A DNA stretch of 5,896 nt from Pseudomonadota bacterium (lineage in GTDB: Bacteria; Pseudomonadota; Gammaproteobacteria; Xanthomonadales; Xanthomonadaceae), in the NCBI GenBank assembly GCA_023391775.1, contig JAEWAG010000191.1:1-5896 (forward strand), read 5' to 3'. This document shows, piece after piece, positions 1 to 5,334 of this stretch (its first letter is position 1; each line of letters starts with the position of its first letter). Made by a program: the position numbers and the translations under genes. The notes below the pieces were generated by a model. It ran no database searches. It had not been told where the DNA came from and saw only the letters and a list, made by a program, of their open reading frames with translations.

Positions 1-510
1 ATCCTCGACTACGTGCGCCGGCTCGGCGCGCTGGTCGGCGCCGGTGCGCGGGCCGAGGCCTGGGCCGGTGAGCTGCAGCGTGGCCTGGACGCCGCGCAGG
101 CGCGGGCTGCCGCACGCGGCGTGCGCCCGAAGGTCTATTTCGAGGAGTGGGACGAACCGCTGATCACCGGCATCCGGTGGGTGGCCGAGCTGGTGCGCAT
201 TGCGGGCGGCGACGATGTCTTCCCCGAGCTGTCATCCGAACCGCTGGCCCGTGACCGCATCCTCGCCGACCCGGCCGTGGTGGTGGCGCGCGCGCCGGAC
301 ATCATCCTCGGCTCGTGGTGCGGCAAGAAGTTCAGGCCGGAGCGGGTGGCCGCGCGACCGGGCTGGGATGCGATACCGGCGGTGCGCGACGGCCAGCTGC
401 ACGAGATCCGCTCACCGCTGATCCTGCAGCCCGGGCCGGCGGCGCTGACTGATGGACTGGCGGCGATCGAGGCGGTGATCGAAGCCTGGGTACCTCGCCA
501 CGCCGGCTGA
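1..510 (+). CDS. btuF: Cobalamin-binding periplasmic protein, BtuF-like (5' end missing)
   Basis: C-terminal 169 residues of a periplasmic substrate-binding protein of the Peripla_BP_2 (BtuF/FepB) fold. It is inferred to capture vitamin B12 in the periplasm and deliver it to a BtuCD-type ABC importer. The frame is open from base 1, so the GTG at 13 is internal and the N-terminal lobe lies outside the window. Visible parts are the end of the long linking helix (ILDYVRRLGALVG), then the C-terminal lobe: KVYFEEWDEPLITGIRWVAELVRIAGG, the PDIILGSWCGKKF strand and turn, RPGWDAIPAVRDGQLHEI, and a closing helix after PGPAALTDGL. The EEWDEPL and SWCGKKF segments are what I associate with proteobacterial cobalamin-binding proteins. 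A siderophore-binding relative is the main alternative. No btuC, btuD or btuB is visible; they could lie to the left. The gene ends 17 bp from the convergent methyltransferase. Confidence 0.82.
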   Translation: MLDYVRRLGALVGAGARAEAWAGELQRGLDAAQARAAARGVRPKVYFEEWDEPLITGIRWVAELVRIAGGDDVFPELSSEPLARDRILADPAVVVARAPDIILGSWCGKKFRPERVAARPGWDAIPAVRDGQLHEIRSPLILQPGPAALTDGLAAIEAVIEAWVPRHAG

Positions 511-534
511 GCGCCGCGCCAACCGGCTCAGCCG
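504..534. terminator. Inverted repeat spanning both convergent stop codons
   Basis: A perfect 9-bp inverted repeat, CGGCTGAGC (504-512) and GCTCAGCCG (526-534), has a 13-nt loop. The left arm contains the TGA of the cobalamin-binding protein and the right arm the reverse-strand TGA of the methyltransferase. Neither side carries a T-tract, so it is not a standard intrinsic terminator. It could slow both polymerases or protect both 3' ends, or be a chance match in GC-rich DNA. Confidence 0.35.
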
Positions 535-1118
535 CGCTCCAGTGCCGCCGCGGTGGCGGCCATGCGCGGGCCCAGCCAGCAATACGAGCCGATGGGGGTC
601 AGCCCGGCGTCCTGGAACCTGCGGCGGTACCAGCTGGCCTTGCGCGGCTGGAAGCCGTCGGTATCGCCCTCGAACTCGTCCTCGGCCGCGAACGCCTCCA
701 GGAACGCGACGCCGCCGCACAGTTCGGCCAGGCCGGGCAGGCCGCGGTTGAGCTCGCGGGTAGGCAGGTAATGCATCACGTCCGAGCACACCAGCAGGTC
801 CACCGGCGCGCACGGCCGCAACCAGGCGAAATCGCCGAAGCGCGCCAGGTGCAGGTTGCGCCGCGCGCCATGCCGGGCCACGGCGTACTCGCTGGAATCG
901 AAGCCCAGGTAGCTGGCCTTCGGTCGCAGCCTGAGCAGCGGCGCCCGCCAGGCGCCCTCGCCACAGCCGATGTCCAGCACGCTTCGGACCGGCCGCTCCA
1001 GGTAGTACTCGGCCACGGACACGGCCAGCGCCACCTTGCGCTCGAGCCGGCGCGGATCCTGGATGTTCTGCTTCCGGTACCAGCGGTCGAAGTAGGCGCG
1101 GTCGTAGGTCTTGGTCAT
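528..1118 (-). CDS. Class I SAM-dependent methyltransferase (196 aa)
   Basis: A small cytoplasmic methyltransferase with a Rossmann-type SAM-binding core. Motif I is VLDIGCGEG (residues 47-55), the glycine-rich loop that holds SAM. The acidic residue ending strand 2 lies in YLGFDSSEYAV (70-80; Asp74). Motif IV-like strand 4 is DLLVCSDVMHYLP (107-119). The N-terminus, starting MTKTYDRAYFDRWYR, is a basic helical cap, and the C-terminal segment GFQPRKASWYRRRFQDAGLTPIGSYCWLG fits the last strands of the fold. At 196 aa it is a core domain with almost no accessory domain, so nothing shows the acceptor; protein, small-molecule and RNA substrates all remain possible. The ATG at 1116-1118 gives a full-length domain, though no clear Shine-Dalgarno precedes it. 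It is convergent with the cobalamin-binding gene and divergent from hemJ, so it is probably monocistronic. Confidence 0.88.
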   Translation of the reverse strand: MTKTYDRAYFDRWYRKQNIQDPRRLERKVALAVSVAEYYLERPVRSVLDIGCGEGAWRAPLLRLRPKASYLGFDSSEYAVARHGARRNLHLARFGDFAWLRPCAPVDLLVCSDVMHYLPTRELNRGLPGLAELCGGVAFLEAFAAEDEFEGDTDGFQPRKASWYRRRFQDAGLTPIGSYCWLGPRMAATAAALERG

Positions 1119-1444
1119 GGATTCGGGATTGCGCGGGTGCGCATGGAGTTCGAAGGGAAGGAAGGTTGAACGGCGATGCGGAAGTCACCGGCCCCGGCAC
1201 TGCCAGGCCTCGTCTGCCCGAAGCCCGGGGCGACGGCGGCGGAGATGGCTCTGCCCGGTACGTGGACGAGGGAGTTTAGGCGGTCGTGGCCTGCAGGACG
1301 CAGCCGCGGTACCGACGGGATGTTGCAGGGGCGGCCGGATGGCTGGCGAAGCCGGGACCGGGGCCTTCATCCCAGTGGCCGGCGTTCGACGCCACGCCCG
1401 CGATGGCCGACAATCCGCCGCTCCCACCAACGCAGGCGACGCGC
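1119..1444. other. Divergent intergenic spacer between methyltransferase and hemJ
   Basis: These 326 bp separate two outward-facing genes and should carry both promoters. I see no convincing sigma-70 pair. The best hemJ candidate is a lone -10-like GACAAT at 1409-1414, 30 bp before the start, with no good -35. The methyltransferase side has only weak TTCAAC-like hexamers. A 7-bp inverted repeat (GCCCCGG 1191-1197 / CCGGGGC 1225-1231) has a long loop and may be chance. Short open frames exist on both strands but lack family features and look like GC-rich noise. The hemJ frame stays open leftward through this stretch to a GTG at 1286; its translation is proline- and alanine-rich and does not resemble the family. 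Confidence 0.5.
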
Positions 1445-1867
1445 ATGTATCTCTGGGTGAAGTCCTTCCACATCCTGTTCGTCGTGGCCTGGATGGCGGC
1501 GGTGTTCTACCTGCCGCGCATCCTGGTCAACATCGCCGAGGCCGGCGACCAGCCGGCGGTGCGCGAACGCCTGGTGCTGATGGGACGCCGGCTGTACCGC
1601 TTCGGCCACAACATGTTCGGCCTGGCCGCGGCGCTGGGCCTGGTGCTGTGGCTGTACTACGGCATGGGTCGCGGCGCCGGCTGGATCCACGCCAAGCTCA
1701 CCCTGGTGCTGCTGCTGCTGGCCTATTACATCGTCACCGGGCGCTGGCTGAAGAACGCGGCCGCGGGCAGGCCGCTGGCGTCCTCGCGCGCGCTGCGCGT
1801 GTTCAACGAGCTGCCGGTGCTGGTGTTCGTGGTGATCATCTGGCTGGTGCTGGCCAAGCCGTTCTGA
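1445..1867 (+). CDS. hemJ: HemJ-type protoporphyrinogen IX oxidase (UPF0093, often annotated CopD family)
   Basis: A 140-aa inner-membrane protein of the HemJ/UPF0093 family. Characterised members oxidise protoporphyrinogen IX to protoporphyrin IX, the penultimate step of heme synthesis. Four hydrophobic segments are visible at about 7-26, 53-73, 82-98 and 122-138. Family hallmarks are W4-K6-H9 at the N-terminus, AWMAAVFYLPRI (15-26), RFGHNMFG (52-59), GWIHAKL (79-85) and FNELP (120-124). His9, His55 and His82 are candidate heme or catalytic residues. I chose the ATG at 1445: it begins exactly at the conserved MYLWVKSFH, an AGG lies 8 nt upstream (1434-1436), and 140 aa suits the family. The in-frame ATG at 1403 and GTG at 1286 would add non-conserved residues. 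The database label 'CopD family' suggests copper handling, but the pattern here is HemJ. A terminator follows at 1905. Confidence 0.82.
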   Translation: MYLWVKSFHILFVVAWMAAVFYLPRILVNIAEAGDQPAVRERLVLMGRRLYRFGHNMFGLAAALGLVLWLYYGMGRGAGWIHAKLTLVLLLLAYYIVTGRWLKNAAAGRPLASSRALRVFNELPVLVFVVIIWLVLAKPF

Positions 1868-1904
1868 GCCACGCCCCGCGCGAGGCAACGGCTGCCTGAT
1901 GTGG

Positions 1905-1940
1905 AACGGGCCGCTCCCGGCGAGCGGCCCGTTGTCGTTT
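1905..1940 (+). terminator. Intrinsic terminator of hemJ, shared with the convergent phosphatase
   Basis: A perfect hairpin with arms AACGGGCCGCT (1905-1915) and AGCGGCCCGTT (1923-1933), extended by C1916-G1922, gives 12 bp around a 5-nt loop. On the + strand it is followed by GTCGTTT, a modest T-rich tail. On the - strand the downstream bases are CCACATCAGG, with no T-tract, so it suits hemJ better than the phosphatase. It lies 37 bp after the hemJ stop and 6 bp from the phosphatase stop. Confidence 0.75.
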
Positions 1941-1946
1941 GCGGCC

Positions 1947-3644
1947 TCAGTCCCCGCGCTGGAACTGTTGCGGCTGCGGCAGCTCCACCGGCACGCCATT
2001 GGCGTCGCAGGTCCCTGCCGCACACAGCCGCTCGCGCAGCTTCGGCATGGCCTGCACGATCAGGTGGTAGATCACGTTCTGCTCGAGCGTGCCGCGTACC
2101 GCCTCGCTGCCGGGCCCGCGGGCCCAGATGCCGACGTCCTCGCCACCGTGCGACTCGGACTTCAGTGGCACCAGCGATTCCTGCATGTAGTCCGGGTGGG
2201 TGGTGTCGACGGCGGACAGGTCGGGTCGGCCCTCGGCCGGCTCCATGCTGGACGGGAAGTGCGGGTAGGTCTTGGGCCCGGCCGGCTGGCGGTTGCTGGC
2301 GCCGGTGTGGCCGGGGCCGTTGGCGTAGCTCAGCGTGGTGTAGGGCAGGCCGGTGGCGTCCAGGGTGTCGCCCGGGCGCGCGCCGTCCTCGCCGGGCAGG
2401 CCACGCACCTTGCCCAGGATGGGATTGCCGCGGGCCGGATAGCCGGCGAAGTTCAGCACGTGCGAGTGGTCGGCGGTCACCAGGATCAGGGTGTCCTCGG
2501 CCGAGGTCAGCTCGCTGGCCACGCGCACGGCCTCGGCCATGGCCACGGTCTCGTCCAGCGCGCGGTAGGCGTAGCCATTGTGGTTGGCGTGGTCGATGCG
2601 CGCGCCCTCGACCATCAGCACGAAGCCTTCCGGTTCGCGCGACAGGCGCCGGATCGCCATCGCGGTCAGTTCGGCCAGCGAGGGCTCGGCGGACGGGTCG
2701 CGCTCGTGTTCGTACTGCATGTGGTCGTGCTCGAACAGGCCGAGGACGGCCGGCGCGTCTGCGGCGGCCTGCAGCTGCTCGCGGTTCCACACGTAGACGC
2801 CGCCGGGGTGGCGCTGCTTCCACTCCGCGACCAGGTCACGGCCGTCCAGGCGCAGCCCGGTCTTGTCCGCGTACTCCGGATCGTGCGAGCCGACCGGGAA
2901 AAACTGGCCGCGGCCACCGCCCAGCATGACCTTCGGCCCGCTGCCGTAAGGCGTGGACACCAGCTGCCGGGCGATATCCACGCAGCCCTGGGCCAGCGCC
3001 TGCGGCGGCATTGCCGCGTCGTTCTCCCAGTTGCGGTCCGGCACGTGGGTCCAGGTCGCGGCCGGCGTGGCGTGGGTCAGGCGCGCGGTGCTGACGATGC
3101 CGGTTGCCAGGCCGGCCGCATCGGCCAGCTGCAGCCAGGTCAGGCGATGCTTGCCCAGGCTGTCGGCGCAGTCGAAGCGGTTGCCGGCCGACACGCCGAT
3201 GGCGCCCATGTGGCTCTTCACGCCGGTGGTGATGGCGGTCATCGTCCCGGCCGAATCCGGGGTCTGCGAATCGGTGTTGTAGGTCTTGCTGAAGGCGGTA
3301 TGCGGGAAGCGCTCCCAGCTCAGCAGGTTCTCCTCGCCGGGGTTGCCCTTGCGCTGGCCTTCGAGGATGCGCGCGGCGGCCACGGTGGTCAGGCTCATGC
3401 CATCGCCCAGGAACAGGATCACGTTGCGTGCCTTGCCGGCCATGGCGCCATTGGCGGCGGCATGGGCCGCGCCGCTGCGGTACCACCATTCGGGTGTCTC
3501 GCCGTCGGGGCGGGTGATTTCCGGCACCGCTACGGCGGTGGCCATGTGCGGGGCGGTGCTGGAGGGGGCTGGCGCGGTGGCGCAGGCGACGGGAAGCAGG
3601 GCACAGAGCAGTGCCAGGGGCAGGGCGCGGGGATGACGGGGCAT
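1947..3644 (-). CDS. Alkaline phosphatase, animal-like type, probable lipoprotein (565 aa)
   Basis: Metal-dependent phosphomonoesterase (PF00245) that releases phosphate from organic esters outside the cytoplasm. The N-terminus is a signal sequence (MPRHPRALPLALLCALLPVAC) with a possible lipobox ending at Cys21; Pro at -3 is atypical, so anchoring is uncertain. Aligned by eye to E. coli PhoA, the active-site residues are Asp81, nucleophile Ser131 (TPDSAGT), Thr193, Arg204, Glu346, Asp351, His355, Asp392, His393 and His499. His191 and His352 replace PhoA Asp153 and Lys328, as in animal enzymes. Cys159/Cys221 and Cys541/Cys546 match the two disulfides of placental alkaline phosphatase. I chose the ATG at 3642-3644: the signal peptide starts there, GGA lies 6 nt upstream, and the longer in-frame start at 3731 falls inside the proposed -10 element. 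No frameshift is seen. Divergent from the symporter gene. Confidence 0.93.
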   Translation of the reverse strand: MPRHPRALPLALLCALLPVACATAPAPSSTAPHMATAVAVPEITRPDGETPEWWYRSGAAHAAANGAMAGKARNVILFLGDGMSLTTVAAARILEGQRKGNPGEENLLSWERFPHTAFSKTYNTDSQTPDSAGTMTAITTGVKSHMGAIGVSAGNRFDCADSLGKHRLTWLQLADAAGLATGIVSTARLTHATPAATWTHVPDRNWENDAAMPPQALAQGCVDIARQLVSTPYGSGPKVMLGGGRGQFFPVGSHDPEYADKTGLRLDGRDLVAEWKQRHPGGVYVWNREQLQAAADAPAVLGLFEHDHMQYEHERDPSAEPSLAELTAMAIRRLSREPEGFVLMVEGARIDHANHNGYAYRALDETVAMAEAVRVASELTSAEDTLILVTADHSHVLNFAGYPARGNPILGKVRGLPGEDGARPGDTLDATGLPYTTLSYANGPGHTGASNRQPAGPKTYPHFPSSMEPAEGRPDLSAVDTTHPDYMQESLVPLKSESHGGEDVGIWARGPGSEAVRGTLEQNVIYHLIVQAMPKLRERLCAAGTCDANGVPVELPQPQQFQRGD

Positions 3645-3676
3645 TACGGATCCAGGTGGGCGCGGCCTGGAGGTCG

Positions 3677-3690
3677 GCGCCGGCCGGCGC
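3677..3690. repeat. Perfect 14-bp palindrome in the phosphatase leader
   Basis: GCGCCGGCCGGCGC is a perfect palindrome about 33 bp upstream of the phosphatase start codon, inside the predicted 5' untranslated region. As RNA it could fold into a 5-bp hairpin with a 4-nt loop; as DNA it could be a dimeric operator. In DNA this GC-rich it may also be chance. Confidence 0.3.
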
Positions 3691-3729
3691 GAACCACCAC
3701 GCCGCCATGCATGTTGGTGCGGGGCGCGC

Positions 3730-3764
3730 ATTATCGGCCACGCCCAATGTCATGCATATGACGC
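3730..3764 (-). promoter_or_regulatory. Probable PhoB-dependent promoter (PHO-box-like repeat plus -10) of the phosphatase
   Basis: Read on the - strand from 3764 down, the sequence is GCGTCAT-ATGC-ATGACAT (3764-3747): two 7-mers 4 bp apart, each matching 5 of 7 positions of the E. coli PHO-box repeat CTGTCAT. An 11-bp gap then leads to GATAAT (3735-3730), a 5/6 match to the -10 consensus. PhoB-dependent promoters typically lack a good -35 and place the -10 box about 10-11 bp after the PHO box, as here. Transcription would begin near 3723, leaving a leader of roughly 80 nt. The core also reads as an inverted repeat, GTCAT-N4-ATGAC (3749-3762), so another dimeric regulator is possible. Confidence 0.6.
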
Positions 3765-3842
3765 AGCGGCGTTCCAGTTCTGGCATCGCCAGCCTGCGCG
3801 CATCGGGGTATCGTGCCGCCTCTGCCGTACCGCGGATCGCAC

Positions 3843-5132
3843 ATGAACCTGGTCAAGGCCTGGCTGGCCATTCCCTTCTGGCAGCGCGTGCTGGGCGGCT
3901 TCGTGCTCGGCGCCCTGGCCGGCTGGCTGATGGGCCCCGCCGCACAGACCTGGTTCGGGCCGCTGGGCACGGTTTACGTCAACCTGATCCGCATGATCGC
4001 GGTGCCGCTGGTGCTGTTCGCGGTGATCAATGCGGTGGCCTCGCTGCACGGGCAGAAGTCGGTGGCCGCACTGGGCGGGCGCACTTTCCTGTGGTTTGCC
4101 GCCACCGCGGCGCTGGCCGTGGCTGTCGGGCTGGCAGTGGGCCTGGTGCTCAAGCCCGGCACCGGCCTGAGCGGGCTGGAGATGGCGTCCGACTACACCC
4201 CGCGCGAGGTACCCACGCCGGTGCAGGTGCTGCTGGACGTGGTCCCGAGCAACCCGTTCAAGGCGCTGGCCGATGGCAGGATCCTGCAGGTGATCTTCTT
4301 CGCCGGCCTGCTCGGCTTTGCGCTGGTGAAGCTGGGCGAGCGCACCGCGCGGCTGCGCGCGCTGGTGGGCGAGGCCAGCGAGGCGATGGTCCAGGTTACC
4401 CGCTTCGTGCTGGAGATGACCCCGCTGGGCACCTTCGGCCTGATCGCCGGCCTGGTCGGCAGCTATGGTTTCGAGAAGCTGCTGCCGCTGGGCAGCTTCG
4501 TGTTCGCGCTGTACCTGGCCTGCGCGCTGCACATCGTGTTCGTGTACGGCGGCCTGCTGCTGGCGCACGGCCTCAACCCACTGAAGTTCTTCCGCGGCGC
4601 GGCGCCGGGCATGCAGGTGGCCTTCGTCAGTTCCTCCAGCTTCGCCTCGATGCCGGTGGCCATGCGCAGCGCCACCCACAACCTGGGCGTGGACAAGGAC
4701 TACGCCGCGTTCGCGGTGCCACTGGGCGCGAGCATCAAGATGGACGGCTGCGGCGCGATCTATCCGGCGCTGACCGCGGTGTTCGTGGCCCAGTATTTCG
4801 GCATCGATCTGTCGCTGAACCAGTACTTCGTGATCCTGCTGGCGTCGGTGCTGGGCAGTTTCGGCACCGCGGGCGTCCCCGGCACGGCCATCGTCATGGT
4901 CACCCTGGTGCTCAGCGCCGCCGGCCTGCCGCTGGAAGGCATCGCCCTGCTGGTGGCGATCGACCGGGTGCTGGACATGATGCGCACGATGACCAACGTC
5001 ACCGGGCAGATGCTGGTACCGGTGCTGGTGGCCAAGCAGACCGGCCTGCTGGACCGCCAGGTCTACGAACGCGCCTCGAGCAACGTGGGGCTCGATGCCG
5101 GCGATGCCGGCCAGCGCGACGCCGGCACCTAG
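3843..5132 (+). CDS. Dicarboxylate/amino acid:cation symporter (DAACS, SDF family), 429 aa
   Basis: Inner-membrane secondary transporter of the glutamate/aspartate/C4-dicarboxylate family (PF00375), with the GltPh-type elevator fold. Hallmarks: RMIAVPLVLFAVI in TM2-3; serine-rich hairpin HP1 AFVSSSSFASMP (259-270; Ser263-266); TM7 motif PLGASIKMDGC (293-303); HP2 GSFGTAGVPG (338-347); TM8 DRVLDMMRTMTNVTGQ (374-389). Asp378 and Arg381 correspond to GltPh Asp394 and Arg397, which hold the substrate amino and side-chain carboxyl groups, so an acidic amino acid or dicarboxylate is likely. Oddities: the usual NMDGT is KMDGC (Lys299, Cys303), and GltPh Asp405 is Gln389, altering the Na1 site. The ATG at 3843 has GGA 6 nt upstream; a GTG at 3813 would add ten non-conserved residues. 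Length is normal. I see no clear promoter in the spacer shared with the phosphatase. Confidence 0.9.
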   Translation: MNLVKAWLAIPFWQRVLGGFVLGALAGWLMGPAAQTWFGPLGTVYVNLIRMIAVPLVLFAVINAVASLHGQKSVAALGGRTFLWFAATAALAVAVGLAVGLVLKPGTGLSGLEMASDYTPREVPTPVQVLLDVVPSNPFKALADGRILQVIFFAGLLGFALVKLGERTARLRALVGEASEAMVQVTRFVLEMTPLGTFGLIAGLVGSYGFEKLLPLGSFVFALYLACALHIVFVYGGLLLAHGLNPLKFFRGAAPGMQVAFVSSSSFASMPVAMRSATHNLGVDKDYAAFAVPLGASIKMDGCGAIYPALTAVFVAQYFGIDLSLNQYFVILLASVLGSFGTAGVPGTAIVMVTLVLSAAGLPLEGIALLVAIDRVLDMMRTMTNVTGQMLVPVLVAKQTGLLDRQVYERASSNVGLDAGDAGQRDAGT

Positions 5133-5274
5133 CACGCGGCAAGCGCCTGCGGCCCCTGGTCGCCGCAGCCAGGCGGTCCTCCGCTGGAAGGTGATGCTGC
5201 CGCGTGGCTAAGGGAGGCGCCACGCCAGACCGGCGCCGCAGCACTGACATGCGCGTGGGCGCGCCTGGCGCCTC
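5133..5274. repeat. Inverted-repeat-rich spacer after the symporter
   Basis: Two perfect 9-bp inverted repeats lie in tandem. CACGCGGCA (5133-5141) pairs with TGCCGCGTG (5198-5206) and starts right after the symporter stop. GAGGCGCCA (5214-5222) pairs with TGGCGCCTC (5266-5274). The first encloses a 7-bp hairpin (5147-5153 / 5162-5168) and a bulged one (5169-5187), so it could fold as a branched structure. No T-tract follows either. There is no convincing open frame. It may form a 3' structure or factor-dependent terminator for the symporter, or reflect GC-rich composition. Confidence 0.35.
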
Positions 5275-5288
5275 TGCCATCCGGATAC

Positions 5289-5313
5289 AAAAAGGCCGCC
5301 CGGAGGCGGCCTT
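5289..5313 (-). terminator. Intrinsic terminator of the NlpC/P60 gene
   Basis: Arms AAGGCCGCC (5292-5300) and GGCGGCCTT (5305-5313) form a perfect 9-bp hairpin. On the - strand the loop is TCCG closed by C-G, the stable UNCG tetraloop class, and the transcript runs into five Us (As at 5289-5293 on the + strand). It begins 21 bp beyond the peptidase stop. On the + strand only TTC follows, so it would serve the symporter poorly. Confidence 0.87.
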
Positions 5314-5334
5314 CAGGTCACGGGAAGACGCGGA

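Noticed and set aside
412..1200. A 262-codon - strand frame over the methyltransferase
   Set aside because: It is a shifted frame of the same DNA, rich in Arg, Pro and Ala; the 528-1118 frame carries the SAM-binding motif.
1111..1899. A 262-codon + frame overlapping hemJ
   Set aside because: It is out of frame with the recognisable four-helix HemJ protein and has no hydrophobic segments or family pattern.
1899..3761. A 620-codon open frame on the + strand
   Set aside because: It lies antisense to the alkaline phosphatase, whose full set of catalytic residues is intact. The translation is Gly/Ala/Val/His/Arg-rich with no family pattern, a typical antisense artefact of high-GC DNA.
3803..3814. 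Symporter promoter with TATCGT as -10
   Set aside because: Only a 4/6 match, with no acceptable -35 at 16-18 bp upstream, so I do not list it as a feature.
3611..5194. A 527-codon + frame and a 461-codon - frame (3750-5135) across the symporter
   Set aside because: Both overlap the symporter, which has all the family motifs. Their translations are low-complexity Arg/Gly/Ala or His/Gln/Ala-rich.
5133..5206. tRNA or tRNA-like gene
   Set aside because: The length and branched pairing suggested it, but there is no T-arm consensus (TTCGA), the acceptor-like stem is 9 bp, and no anticodon arm is evident.
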